A stretch of 64,000 nt of DNA from Pelolinea submarina. Lineage in GTDB: Bacteria > Chloroflexota > Anaerolineae > Anaerolineales > Anaerolineaceae. The position numbers and the translations under genes were made by a program. A model generated the notes under the pieces. It worked only from the letters and a program-made list of their open reading frames with translations, ran no database searches and was not told the DNA's origin. The stretch's first letter is position 1. Each line of letters begins with the position of its first letter. The stretch covers positions 186,001 to 250,000 of the forward strand of contig NZ_AP018437.1 in NCBI RefSeq assembly GCF_003966975.1, given 5' to 3'. This document shows positions 17,074 to 25,725 of this stretch, piece after piece.

Positions 17074-18036
17074 GTTCGCTCCGGTAATGATTAAGATAGG
17101 TTCCCAATTATTTTACTCCAAGGGGGGTGGAGTTTGTTTTTAACCACAGATGGACACAGATAAAACAGAGATAGTTTTTTGATAGATTCACACAGATAGA
17201 TTCACACAGATACAATCTCATTGATAAGAATGCAGACTGTTCTCTTATTTATATCCGACCGAGATCCTCACGGTCGCTTCGCCCCCTCAGGATGACAATG
17301 ATCGTAAACCTGTCGGGGATTGCTTAATGTGTCATCCTGAGCCCTGCGAAAGCAGGGCGTGAGGATCTCGACCGGCCTTCAATGAAACATAAAGAGACTC
17401 AGATATTTTTTTATAGATAACAATGCAGTCAGTATGATCTCGCATTTTCAGCCGACTTCCTTTCCCAGAGGGAATGTTTAGTTTTAAGTCATATAAAAAG
17501 AAAACTCCCTCAGAATGAAAGTCTCGAGCCCCTCCCCATCCCGTCTTCGTCGGGATAGGGAGGGAGTCAACCTTACATGTCATACTTAATAGACAGAACG
17601 AAGGTCCAAGATGACGTTGAAAAAGCAGGAAAGCTATCTGTGTGCATCAACCATAAAAAAGCTTTTCTGTGTTTATCCGTGTTCATCTGTGGTTATGAAA
17701 GAAAGACTGAAATGACAGAAATCACATTTTCGATGCAGTCCGAGATTCCTCGCTTTGCTCGGAATGACACTGGAGAGGAATGCTTTACGACTCTCTAAGA
17801 GGGTATTTCGCGACTCCCCGAGGGAGTTCTCCGCGATCAATATGTTCGGAATGACATTGGAAAGGATTATCTGTGTGCATCAACCATAAAAAAGCTTTTT
17901 GTGTTTATCCGTGTTCATCTGTGGTTTAAAAAAAGCCACTCAAAGAAAACGCATACGCGCGTCCCGCCAGGTTCTGCTAAGATATTGATAGTTTTTGCAA
18001 GGCACCTACCTTTATCATCTATTCCATTGGAAGCCT
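17074..18036. repeat. Mosaic of dispersed intergenic repeats, block 3
   Basis: This is the largest gene-free stretch. Two almost identical copies of a 60-odd-base element run from about 17636 to 17700 and from 17867 to 17930 (TGTGTGCATCAACCATAAAA, then GTTTATCCGTGTTCATCTG). Further copies lie at about 17141-17215 in the other orientation. GTCATCCTGAG/CTCAGGATGAC elements are at about 17249-17300 and 17330-17380, a CGAGATTCCTCGC...GGAATGACA variant at 17740-17775, and a CCCCTCCCCATCCC...GGGAGGGAG element at about 17526-17569. No gene is supported. The short frames here translate the repeats. Confidence 0.75.
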
Positions 18037-19323
18037 ATGAAAGAAAAGAAATCGGAACGCAAATTTTATGAATTGACCCCGGCCGAACGCCTGGCGCGTT
18101 TGGCGGATGAAACACAGCTGCCGCAAGAGCAGTTGGACGCGCTGAGCGGCGCGTTCGGTTTGAGCGTGTCACAGGCCGACCACATGATCGAGAACGTGAT
18201 CGGCACCTACAGCCTGCCTTTGGGCGTGGCGCAGCACTTCCTGGTCAACGGGCGCGAAGTGCCCGTACCCATGGTAATTGAAGAACCCTCCGTCGTGGCA
18301 GCCGCGTCCTTTATGGCCAAGCTGGCGCGCAGCGGCGGCGGCTTCACCGCCAGCGCCTCCGCGCCGGAGATGATCGGCCAGATGCAGGTGCTGGACGTGA
18401 CTGACCTGTCCGCCGCAAAAGCAGCCCTGGAAACATCGCGGGCCAGTCTGTTAAGCGAAGCCGACGACGTTGACCCGCTGCTGAAATCGCTGGGCGGCGG
18501 GGCGCGCGGCCTGGAAATCCGCCTGATCGAAGAATCCCCCATCGGCCCGTTCCTCGTGATCCACCTGATCATGGACGTGCGCGACGCGATGGGCGCCAAC
18601 ACCATCAACACCGCCCTGGAGCGCTTGTCCCCACAAGTGGAGCGCATCACCGGCGGGCGCGTGCTGCTGCGCATCCTGTCCAACCTGGCAGACCATCGTC
18701 TGGCCAAAGCGACCTGCCGCATCCCGGTGAAAGCGCTGGCTTTCAGCGGCTTTTCCGGCGAGGACGTGCGCGACAGCGTGATCGAAGCCTGGGCTTTCGC
18801 CGCGGCTGATCCTTACCGCGCAGCCACCCACAACAAGGGCATCATGAACGGCATCGACCCGGTGGTGATCGCCACGGGCAACGATTGGCGCGCGGTGGAA
18901 GCCGGCGCGCACGCTTACGCGGCGCGTTCGGGCCGCTACACTTCCCTGACGACCTGGTCGAAGGGCGGGGACGGCAGCCTGCAGGGCGAGCTGGAAATGC
19001 CCATGGCCGTGGGCATCGTGGGCGGCGCCACACGCGTGCATCCCGGCGCCGCGGCGGCCGTGAAACTGATGGGCGTCAAAACCGCCGGTGAATTGGCCGA
19101 AGTGATCGTTTCGGTGGGCCTGGCCCAAAACCTGGGGGCACTACGCGCCCTGGCTACCGAAGGCATCCAGCGTGGGCACATGAGCCTGCACGCCCGCCAG
19201 GTGGCCGTTTCGGCCGGCGCGCCCGAAGAATTGGTGGGCGCCATCGCGGCCCAGATGGTCAGCGAAGGCAACGTTCATATCCAGCGCGCCGTGGAAATTC
19301 TCGAAAATTGGAGCAGCCAGTGA
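18037..19323 (+). CDS. mvaA: Hydroxymethylglutaryl-CoA reductase, class II
   Basis: The 428-residue enzyme interconverts HMG-CoA and mevalonate with NAD(P)H. Motifs are [14 protein letters not shown], the catalytic Glu83 in [25 protein letters not shown] (Asp183), the catalytic Lys267 in [27 protein letters not shown] (Asp283) and the mobile C-terminal His in [12 protein letters not shown]. The length and sequence are class II. It leads the mevalonate operon; the stop overlaps the GTG of the synthase gene. ATG 18037, with GGAAG upstream, is preferred to an in-frame TTG at 17995. Being next to the synthase suggests the biosynthetic direction. Confidence 0.93.
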   Translation: MKEKKSERKFYELTPAERLARLADETQLPQEQLDALSGAFGLSVSQADHMIENVIGTYSLPLGVAQHFLVNGREVPVPMVIEEPSVVAAASFMAKLARSGGGFTASASAPEMIGQMQVLDVTDLSAAKAALETSRASLLSEADDVDPLLKSLGGGARGLEIRLIEESPIGPFLVIHLIMDVRDAMGANTINTALERLSPQVERITGGRVLLRILSNLADHRLAKATCRIPVKALAFSGFSGEDVRDSVIEAWAFAAADPYRAATHNKGIMNGIDPVVIATGNDWRAVEAGAHAYAARSGRYTSLTTWSKGGDGSLQGELEMPMAVGIVGGATRVHPGAAAAVKLMGVKTAGELAEVIVSVGLAQNLGALRALATEGIQRGHMSLHARQVAVSAGAPEELVGAIAAQMVSEGNVHIQRAVEILENWSSQ

Positions 19324-20396
19324 GTTCAGAAAAGAAATCCCTGTTATTGAAACCCAACCGCCCGGTAGGCATCGTCGGTTACGGCGCTTACGTGCCGCAG
19401 TACCGCCTGCCTGCCAGCGAGATTGCGCGCATATGGAGCGGTTCGGAAGAGGGCGGCACGCCCATCCAGGAAAAATCCGTGCCCGGGTTGGACGAAGATA
19501 CCATCACCATGGCCATCGAGGCCGCCCGCAACGCGCTGGCACGATCCGGCGTGGACGCGCGGCAGCTGCGCGCGGTGTGGGTCGGCTCGGAATCGCATCC
19601 CTACGCGGTCAAACCTTCCTCAACTATCGTGGCAGAAGCCATCGGCACCTCGCCCAACATCCAGGCGGCCGACATGGAATTCGCCTGCAAGGCCGGCACC
19701 GAAGCCATGGTAGCTAGCATGGCACTGGTCGGCTCCGGCATGGGTAATTACGCCCTGGCCATCGGCGCGGACACCGCTCAGGGCAAACCGGGGGATGCTT
19801 TGGAATATACAGCGGCCGCGGGCGCGGCGGCTTTTGTGCTCGGCCCGGCGGAAGAAGCCCTGGCCGAGATCATCTCCACGTATTCCTTTGTGACCGATAC
19901 ACCCGATTTTTGGCGGCGCGCCTACCAGCACTACCCCGAACACGGGCAGCGCTTCACCGGTGAACCGGCCTACTTCAAACATGTAACCACAGCCGCCAAG
20001 ACCCTGATGGAAGAAAGCGGCACCTCGGCGGCGGATTACAAGTATGCCGTGTTCCACCAGCCCAATGCCAAATTCCCACAGCGGGTAGCCAAGCAATTGG
20101 GCTTCACTCCCGACCAGATCAAGACCGGTTTGCTCGCACCCGTGATCGGCAACACTTACGCGGCCGCCTCTCCCCTGGGATTGACGGCTGTACTGGACAA
20201 AGCCCAGCCGGGCGACCGCATCCTGATGGTCTCTTACGGCTCCGGGGCCGGCTCGGACGCGCTGGACCTGCGCGTGACGGAACGCATCGGCGAACGCAAA
20301 AAACTGGCGCCCACCACCGCGGTTTACATCGCCCGGCGCGTGGAGATCGACTACGCCACCTATGCGCGCTACCGCGGCAAGATTGTGATGAAATAG
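19320..20396 (+). CDS. Hydroxymethylglutaryl-CoA synthase, archaeal type
   Basis: The 358-residue thiolase-superfamily enzyme condenses acetyl-CoA with acetoacetyl-CoA to HMG-CoA. The catalytic Cys123 sits in [12 protein letters not shown] and His246 in [12 protein letters not shown]; the N-terminus [15 protein letters not shown] is characteristic. The compact length and HQPN motif match archaeal-type synthases rather than the longer eukaryotic/Firmicutes type. It starts at GTG 19320, overlapping the mvaA stop codon. In archaea this enzyme forms a complex with thiolase and a DUF35 OB-fold protein. The thiolase-like gene follows here, but no DUF35 gene is present. Confidence 0.9.
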   Translation: MSSEKKSLLLKPNRPVGIVGYGAYVPQYRLPASEIARIWSGSEEGGTPIQEKSVPGLDEDTITMAIEAARNALARSGVDARQLRAVWVGSESHPYAVKPSSTIVAEAIGTSPNIQAADMEFACKAGTEAMVASMALVGSGMGNYALAIGADTAQGKPGDALEYTAAAGAAAFVLGPAEEALAEIISTYSFVTDTPDFWRRAYQHYPEHGQRFTGEPAYFKHVTTAAKTLMEESGTSAADYKYAVFHQPNAKFPQRVAKQLGFTPDQIKTGLLAPVIGNTYAAASPLGLTAVLDKAQPGDRILMVSYGSGAGSDALDLRVTERIGERKKLAPTTAVYIARRVEIDYATYARYRGKIVMK

Positions 20397-20404
20397 GACG
20401 TGCG

Positions 20405-21562
20405 ATGAGTGAAGTCATTATCGCGGGCATCGGCGCAACCCCGGTGGGGGAACACTGGGATCTATCGCTGGACAATCTGGGTGCCAAAGCCATGCTGGCC
20501 GCCATGCGCGACGCGGGCGTGATGCGCCCGCAGGCGCTGTACGTCGGCAACCTGCTGGCCTCTTCCATTTCCAAACAAGCCAATTTGGGTACGCGCCTGG
20601 CCGATAACATCGGGCTGACAGGCATCGAAACCTTTACGGCCGAAGCCGGCGAAGCCTCCGGCGCTGCAGCGCTGCGCATGGGCTACCTGGCAGTCAAATC
20701 CGGCCTGGTGGAAAGCGCCCTGGTATTGGGCATCGAAAAATATACCGACATGGTCGGGCCGGAAGTGGACGCCATTCTGGCGCATTCCGCGGATTCCGAT
20801 TTCGAAAGCACGGAAGGCCTGACCCCTAACGGTCTGGCCGGGCTGCTCATGCAGCGTTACATGGACCAATACAACGCGCCGCGCGATGCTTTCGCAGCGC
20901 TGCCCCTGCTGGCGCATACCAACGCCGTGCATAACCCGCTGGCTATGTACCGCAAGGCGGTCGACCTGGCCGCTTACCAACGCGCGCCGCTGGTCACCCC
21001 GCCGCTCAACCTGTTCGATGTGGCGCCCTATGCCGACGGCGCAGCCTCTTTGCTGCTGGTCAGCGATTCAGTGCTGTTCCGCAGCCGGCAGAAGCGGCCC
21101 GTGCGCCTGGCAGCTTCCAGCGCGGCCATCGACGCGTTAGCGCTGCACGATCGCCCCGATCCATTGGCTTTCGAAGCCGCGGCACTGTCGCTGCGTAAGG
21201 CACTGCAAAACGCGGGCTTGGGCTGGGAAAACATGGATCTATTCGAGCTGTGGGACGCGACCTCCATTTACGGCCTGCTGGCACTGGAAGCAGGCGGTTT
21301 CGCCGCGCGCGGGCAGGGCTGGCGCTGGCTGCAGGAGAGCGACCTCTCCCTGAAAAGCGAGCTGCCGATGCTGACCATGGGCGGCAACAAGGCGCGCGGA
21401 TTCCCAATCAGCGCGGCCGGCGTGTATCAGGCGGTGGAAGCCGTGCAGCAGCTGCGCGGCCAGGCCGGGGAAAACCAGGTACCGGATGCACGCACAGCCA
21501 TCATCCAGGCGCTGGGCGGCCCCGCTTCAACCGCCATCACGCATATTCTTACGACGCTCTAG
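20405..21562 (+). CDS. Thiolase-fold protein lacking catalytic residues
   Basis: The 385-residue protein aligns along its length with archaeal-type acetoacetyl-CoA thiolases (start VIIAGIGATPVGEHWDLS, LFDVAPYADGAAS, MGGNKARGFP). The expected catalytic positions are replaced. The nucleophilic Cys of the usual ACASG is Glu83 (EAGEASGAAALR). The His of the HDxF motif is Trp283 (FELWDATS). The His of GHP is Phe333 (ARGFPISAAG). It therefore probably does not catalyse thiolysis or condensation, and may be a scaffold or acyl-CoA-binding partner of the adjacent synthase. It is the third gene of the operon, eight bases after the synthase, and is followed by a terminator. Confidence 0.82.
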   Translation: MSEVIIAGIGATPVGEHWDLSLDNLGAKAMLAAMRDAGVMRPQALYVGNLLASSISKQANLGTRLADNIGLTGIETFTAEAGEASGAAALRMGYLAVKSGLVESALVLGIEKYTDMVGPEVDAILAHSADSDFESTEGLTPNGLAGLLMQRYMDQYNAPRDAFAALPLLAHTNAVHNPLAMYRKAVDLAAYQRAPLVTPPLNLFDVAPYADGAASLLLVSDSVLFRSRQKRPVRLAASSAAIDALALHDRPDPLAFEAAALSLRKALQNAGLGWENMDLFELWDATSIYGLLALEAGGFAARGQGWRWLQESDLSLKSELPMLTMGGNKARGFPISAAGVYQAVEAVQQLRGQAGENQVPDARTAIIQALGGPASTAITHILTTL

Positions 21563-21614
21563 ATTGAAGATGACAAAACTTGACATAAGTTGACAGAAAA
21601 GGATATCCCTTTCC

Positions 21615-21657
21615 AAACACCGATCCCAATGACCTCCAGCGAGATCGGTGTTTTCTT
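21615..21657 (+). terminator. Rho-independent terminator of the mevalonate operon
   Basis: The stem AAACACCGATC / GATCGGTGTTT (21615-21625 and 21643-21653) is followed by TCTTTAT. It closes the mvaA-synthase-thiolase-like transcript. Confidence 0.75.
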
Positions 21658-21782
21658 TATCGATGGGCAATCAGGTGCCCGGGGGAAAATTGGGGGATTC
21701 CTATCCAGTGGATTTTCCAAACCGGAAATATCTTATTCAATCATGTTATGCTTTGAGCAGATATTCTCTCAGGAGGAAATGC

Positions 21783-22571
21783 ATGGACCAAGACGCAGAT
21801 ATTAGAATTATCGACCTGACGCCGGACAATATTGCCGATTACGGCGTGTGCGGCTACAAGGACGTTGCCAAACATCTGGAGCTGCGCAATAAGATCGCCT
21901 GGTTCAGCGCATATTACCCCAAGGGACTGCGCATCAAGGCGGTCATGTCCAAAACCGGCGGATACCAGGGCATGCTGGAGTACGTGCCCGGGGAATACGC
22001 CCACCGGCCAGTGCAGGCAGCCGGTTACCTGTTCATCCATTGCGTCTTCGTGGGTTTCAAGAGCGCTTATAAAGGGCATGGTATGGCCACACAACTGCTG
22101 CAGGATTGCGTAGACGAAGCGCGCGCAGGCTATTACCAGGGCGTAGCGGTGGTCACGCGCAAAGGCCCCTTTATGGCCCACAACGACATCTTCCTCAAGC
22201 AGGGCTTTCAGGTGGTCGACAGCGCCAAACCGGACTTCGACTTGCTGGCTCTGAAATTCGACGGGAGCGCCCCCGACCCGCAGTTCAAGCACGCGGTGCT
22301 GAACGATACCAGCCAATACGCGCACGGCCTGACGGTCATGCGTTCCTTCCAGTGCCCCTACACGGAAAAGAACGTCAAGGCTATCCTCCAGAGCGCTGAA
22401 GAGGATTTTCACATAAAAGCCAACCTGATAGACCTGGCCGACGCGCAGGCCGCCCAAAACGCGCCTTCGCCTTTCGGAACCTTCTGCCTGATCTATGAGG
22501 GCGAGATCCTCAGCCATCATCCCATCAGTAGCACGCGCTTCGCCAACATCATGCGCCAGAAACTGCAATAA
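21783..22571 (+). CDS. GNAT acetyltransferase with YoaP-like C-terminal domain
   Basis: The 262-residue protein has an N-terminal GNAT acetyl-CoA-binding fold (about 1-155, with the pyrophosphate loop in YKGHGMATQLLQ) and a C-terminal YoaP-like domain (about 170-260, ending FGTFCLIYEGEILSHHPISS). It would transfer an acetyl group to an unknown amine. AGGAGG stands six bases before ATG 21783, which decides the start although the frame is open further upstream. It is a single gene after the mevalonate terminator. Confidence 0.8.
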   Translation: MDQDADIRIIDLTPDNIADYGVCGYKDVAKHLELRNKIAWFSAYYPKGLRIKAVMSKTGGYQGMLEYVPGEYAHRPVQAAGYLFIHCVFVGFKSAYKGHGMATQLLQDCVDEARAGYYQGVAVVTRKGPFMAHNDIFLKQGFQVVDSAKPDFDLLALKFDGSAPDPQFKHAVLNDTSQYAHGLTVMRSFQCPYTEKNVKAILQSAEEDFHIKANLIDLADAQAAQNAPSPFGTFCLIYEGEILSHHPISSTRFANIMRQKLQ

Positions 22572-22723
22572 ACAAAACCGTCCTCGATCAATAATGCTAT
22601 TCGTCAGTTCCTTAAGCTTGTCAAAGGGAACAATGCCACAATGCGATTGTTTGAACGCGCGCAAGGACCTGTTCAACCAGCAGTGTTACAACCAAAATTG
22701 GTTTTATAGAATCAGGAGGTTGT

Positions 22724-22795
22724 ATGATTTCAGCTGTTGAATGGATCGCGTTGATCGGAGCCATTGTGGTTCCCTTTCAAATAAATCTCTTGTAA
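22724..22795 (+). CDS. Candidate 23-residue hydrophobic peptide
   Basis: A strong AGGAGG ribosome site (22713-22718) stands five bases before an ATG that opens a 23-residue frame, MISAVEWIALIGAIVVPFQI ending NLL. It is one predicted membrane helix with a Glu-Trp near its start. The composition and the good ribosome site suggest a real small membrane protein, but the length is too short for statistical support. It lies between the GNAT gene and the first tRNA-Ser copy. Confidence 0.4.
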   Translation: MISAVEWIALIGAIVVPFQINLL

Positions 22796-22842
22796 AAAAT
22801 GCCCGCTAAATCAGATAATCTCAATGAACAATATCCACACAC

Positions 22843-22931
22843 GGAGAAGTGCCGGAGTGGCCGTTCGGGGCGGTCTCGAAAACCGTTGTTGCCATTATTG
22901 GTTACGGTGAGTTCGAATCCCACCCTCTCCG
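22843..22931 (+). tRNA. tRNA-Ser: tRNA-Ser(CGA), degenerate copy
   Basis: The 89-base sequence has the cloverleaf and long variable arm of tRNA-Ser, with anticodon CGA at 22877-22879. Compared with the copy at 23601-23688, it has an A6/C67 mismatch in the acceptor stem, an A/C mismatch in the T stem (GTGAG against CCCAC) and a T/T mismatch in the variable arm. Its upstream -10 region reads AACAAT where the other copy has TATAAT. CCA is not encoded. It is probably a decaying duplicate, though it could still be transcribed. Confidence 0.75.
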
Positions 22932-22974
22932 CTGTTTTTTAATAAATCTATTCCATGAAGTGGAGGAAGATAAA

Positions 22975-23358
22975 ATGGCTAAAGTTTTAGGAATTGGCGG
23001 CGTCTTTTTCAAATCCCCTGACCCGGTCAAGCTGCAAAGCTGGTATGCGAAGTATTTGGGCATCAATGCACAGAACGAGCAGGGCATGTCTTTCGCAATC
23101 TTTGAACACGAAAAGATGCCCAAGAACGGTTACACAGTCTGGAGTATGTTCGATTCCAGCACCACCGATTTCGAGCCTTCAAGCAAGGAATTCATGTTCA
23201 ACCTGATCGTCGATAATCTGGAAGAAGCCCTCAGCCAGGTGGCATCCGGGGGCGCACAACTGGTCGGCGAAGTCCAGAAGGGTGAATATGGCGATTTCGG
23301 ATGGTTCATCGACCCGGATGGGAACAAAGTCGAGCTTTGGCAGCCGCCGCAATCCTGA
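22975..23358 (+). CDS. VOC-superfamily (glyoxalase-like) protein
   Basis: A 127-residue vicinal-oxygen-chelate domain. It begins AKVLGIGGVFFKSPDPVKLQ and ends DFGWFIDPDGNKVELWQPP, the classic beta-alpha-beta-beta-beta repeat with a metal-type Glu in VELWQ. Substrates vary widely in this family, and nothing here names one. GTGGAGG precedes the ATG at 22975. The gene lies between the two tRNA-Ser copies. Confidence 0.85.
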   Translation: MAKVLGIGGVFFKSPDPVKLQSWYAKYLGINAQNEQGMSFAIFEHEKMPKNGYTVWSMFDSSTTDFEPSSKEFMFNLIVDNLEEALSQVASGGAQLVGEVQKGEYGDFGWFIDPDGNKVELWQPPQS

Positions 23359-23374
23359 GAAGTTCATAGCTGTA

Positions 23375-23545
23375 CAGAAAGTATCACCCCGATTTTATGG
23401 GGGAAATGCGCGGTGCCGCCGAGCGCATTCGATAATGCCGTCACCGGCGAGCTATTTTTTTCCATGACATAATCGGCATGGGCCGGGTCCGCACCATCTT
23501 CGGCTATAAACAGGGCGAGAAGCTGAGGCAGGCCAATTCGTCGAA
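23375..23545 (+). pseudogene. Remnant of an Ntn-hydrolase (C45-like) gene
   Basis: About 170 bases match the start-proximal part of the intact gene at 23845-24873. One frame gives RKYHPDFMGEMRGAAERIR then stop, like EKYYPEFLEELRGVAAG. After a shift it gives GRVRTIFGYKQGE, like GRACTIFGYKQGE, with the nucleophile codon TGC changed to CGC. Both ends are missing and the frame is broken. Its position just before the second tRNA-Ser suggests a duplicated tRNA plus hydrolase unit. Confidence 0.75.
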
Positions 23546-23583
23546 GAGTGGAAAAAACCTCTCTGAATCCGGGAATCTCAATG

Positions 23584-23589
23584 TATAAT
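23584..23589 (+). promoter_or_regulatory. -10 box of intact tRNA-Ser gene
   Basis: TATAAT stands 11 bases before the mature tRNA start at 23601, in a flank (AATCTCAATG...) shared with the degenerate copy, where the box is changed to AACAAT. No clear -35 box is seen. Confidence 0.55.
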
Positions 23590-23600
23590 TTCCCCCACAC

Positions 23601-23688
23601 GGAGAGGTGCCAGAGTGGCCGATTGGGACGGTCTCGAAAACCGTTGTAGCCTTTATGGTTACCGTGGGTTCGAATCCCACCCTCTCCG
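23601..23688 (+). tRNA. tRNA-Ser: tRNA-Ser(CGA), intact copy
   Basis: The 88-base tRNA has a perfect seven-pair acceptor stem (GGAGAGG/CCTCTCC), discriminator G, T stem GTGGG/CCCAC around TTCGAAT, anticodon CGA at 23635-23637 and a long variable arm (GTAGCC-TTTA-GGTTAC region) diagnostic of serine. CCA is not encoded. It reads UCG codons. Confidence 0.93.
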
Positions 23689-23844
23689 CTGTTTTAATAA
23701 ATCCTTCGACCTAAATTCCCCCAAATATAATTCCACGAAATAATTTTATTTATGTTAGTATATTTTAAGTAAAATAATTCTCCCTTGTGCTCAAGCATCT
23801 GACTGAATATGCTCACGCACAAGGCCATCTACAAGGACATAAAC

Positions 23845-24873
23845 ATGCAGATCAAAACTTTTGAAGGCAATTTCTACGAAATCGGCCAACAAATCGGCCG
23901 TATCTACCAGGCTAACGGTGTGCAGGATAACAAGATGCCGATTGACCCGGAGCTGCTCAAAAACCAGCGCAAAATGTACGAAAAGTATTATCCCGAATTC
24001 CTGGAAGAATTACGCGGGGTAGCCGCAGGCGGCGGGTTCGATTCGCAGAGCGCAATCGACAGCGCCATCACCGGCGAACTGTTCTTCTTCCAAAACATGA
24101 TGGGCATGGGACGCGCCTGCACCATCTTCGGCTACAAACAGGGCGAGCAGCTGCTGGTGGGCCGTAATTATGATTGGCTGCCGCTGCCCAAAGACCTGTT
24201 CGAAGTCTATCGCGTAAACAACAACCAGCGCCACGCCTTCTTCGCCGCCACCGATTACGGTATCGTCGACCCGGCCATGAGCGCGCCGCAGTATCGCAGC
24301 TACCTGCCTGAGGACGTCATCAACGACCAGGGGCTGTTCGTAGGCATCACCTTCTCTTTCGCGGATCAGTGGGCTTACGGCATTTCCAGCATCCACCTGG
24401 TCAAGCTACTGGCCGAAACCTGCGGCTCGCTGGACGAGGCCCTGGCCCTGTTCGAGCGCGTGCCGGCCTGCTGCCCCAAGAACTACTTCATCGCCGACCG
24501 CTTCGGGAACATGGCCGTGGTTGAGCACGGGGTAAAGAAATTCAAGGTGGTCTATCCGCAAGACGGCATCCTGATCCAAACCAACCACCTGCTCGATCCG
24601 GAGCTGGCCAAAGAAGATACTGTGATGCAAAAGATGCCCTTCCACAACACTTATATCCGTTACTATGAGACCCTGCAGCGCATCCAGCTCCAACGTGAAG
24701 CGTTCAACTACAACAGCATCGGCTGGGTGCTGAACGCGCCCGGTACCTACACCCTGCAGGATTTCCCCGGCATCCGCACCATCTGGACGCTGGCGTTGGA
24801 CATGACCGGCCGTAAGTACAATATCTATTGGGACCTCTTTGGGGAAAAGAAGTCCGCGGAGTTGAAATTTTAG
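23845..24873 (+). CDS. C45-like Ntn hydrolase (acyltransferase/amidase)
   Basis: The 342-residue protein resembles the acyl-CoA:6-aminopenicillanate acyltransferase/C45 peptidase family. The precursor would self-cleave before the Cys of GMGRACTIFGYKQGE (about residue 91), making it the N-terminal nucleophile. LLVGRNYDWLP, RSYLPEDVINDQGLFVGITF, KNYFIADRFGNMAVVEHG and ILIQTNHLL are family stretches. It likely hydrolyses or transfers an acyl group on an amide; the substrate is unknown. ATG 23845 is chosen over an in-frame ATG at 23809 from the domain start. A broken copy lies upstream at 23375-23545. Confidence 0.8.
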   Translation: MQIKTFEGNFYEIGQQIGRIYQANGVQDNKMPIDPELLKNQRKMYEKYYPEFLEELRGVAAGGGFDSQSAIDSAITGELFFFQNMMGMGRACTIFGYKQGEQLLVGRNYDWLPLPKDLFEVYRVNNNQRHAFFAATDYGIVDPAMSAPQYRSYLPEDVINDQGLFVGITFSFADQWAYGISSIHLVKLLAETCGSLDEALALFERVPACCPKNYFIADRFGNMAVVEHGVKKFKVVYPQDGILIQTNHLLDPELAKEDTVMQKMPFHNTYIRYYETLQRIQLQREAFNYNSIGWVLNAPGTYTLQDFPGIRTIWTLALDMTGRKYNIYWDLFGEKKSAELKF

Positions 24874-24896
24874 GTTGGTCAGAACCCTCACTATCT

Positions 24897-24964
24897 ACTT
24901 GTTCCGATGACAACTTGACGTTGTCTTGAAACAAGTATCTGCGCTTATCGCTCTTGCGATAAGC
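24897..24964 (+). other. Nested-hairpin intergenic element
   Basis: The element contains ACTTGTT/AACAAGT (24897-24903 and 24930-24936) enclosing GACAAC/GTTGTC (24909-24925), then a nine-pair hairpin GCTTATCGC-TCTT-GCGATAAGC (24943-24964). There is no T run, so it is not a standard terminator. It may be a structured RNA element between the Ntn hydrolase and the AlkD gene. Confidence 0.45.
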
Positions 24965-25016
24965 TCCGACCTGACCCTCATGAATTGAAGAATAAGTTTT
25001 AAGGAATAATAAAAAA

Positions 25017-25706
25017 ATGAACAGCGAACAAGTCCTCGAACTGCTTAGATCACAAGCCAACCCGGAACAGTTGGCCGGCATGGCACGCTTCGCCATCCAA
25101 ACCGACCAGCGCTTGGGACTATCCATTTATGACCTGCGCCGCATCGCCAAGGAGGTGCCGCACGAGCACCAATTGGCGCTGGACCTGTGGGAGAGCGGCA
25201 TCCCGGACGCGCGCCTGCTGGCTTCCATGATCGACGTGCCGGAAGAAGCCACCGAAGAACAATTGGAAGCCTGGGTGAAGGATTTTAATTCCTGGGACAT
25301 CTGCGACCAGGTATGCGACAACCTGTTCGAATTCACTCCCTTCGCCTGGGGCAAAGTGCGTGAATGGTCTATACGCGAGGAAGAGTTCGTCAAGCGCGCG
25401 GCCTACGCACTAATTTCCTGTCTGGCCTGGCACGATAAGAGCGCCGTAGACCAGCAATTCATCGACTTATTCCCGATCATTCAAGCCGGCGCCACTGACC
25501 CGCGCAACTTCGTCAAGAAGGCGGTCAATTGGGCGCTGCGCAACATCGGCAAGCGCAACATGGCGCTCAACCAGGCTGCCATCGAACAGGCCAACCTGCT
25601 ACTGACGCTGGGCGACAAGACGGCCAACTGGATCGCGCGCAACGCACTGCGTGAACTGCAAAACGAGAAAACCCAGGCGCGCGTGGCGAAACACCCGCGC
25701 AGTTAA
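25017..25706 (+). CDS. DNA alkylation repair protein, AlkD-like
   Basis: A 229-residue all-helical HEAT-like repeat protein of the AlkC/AlkD glycosylase family, which removes bulky or cationic alkylated bases. Family features are WVKDFNSWDICDQVCDN (the catalytic Asp lies in the WD-x-x-D region), EEEFVKRAAYALISCLAWHDK and DPRNFVKKAVNWALRNIGKR. The length fits AlkD. It is cytosolic. It is followed after 19 bases by the CPBP protease gene, which may have its own promoter. Confidence 0.88.
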   Translation: MNSEQVLELLRSQANPEQLAGMARFAIQTDQRLGLSIYDLRRIAKEVPHEHQLALDLWESGIPDARLLASMIDVPEEATEEQLEAWVKDFNSWDICDQVCDNLFEFTPFAWGKVREWSIREEEFVKRAAYALISCLAWHDKSAVDQQFIDLFPIIQAGATDPRNFVKKAVNWALRNIGKRNMALNQAAIEQANLLLTLGDKTANWIARNALRELQNEKTQARVAKHPRS

Positions 25707-25725
25707 ATCCGTATACAGTTACGAT

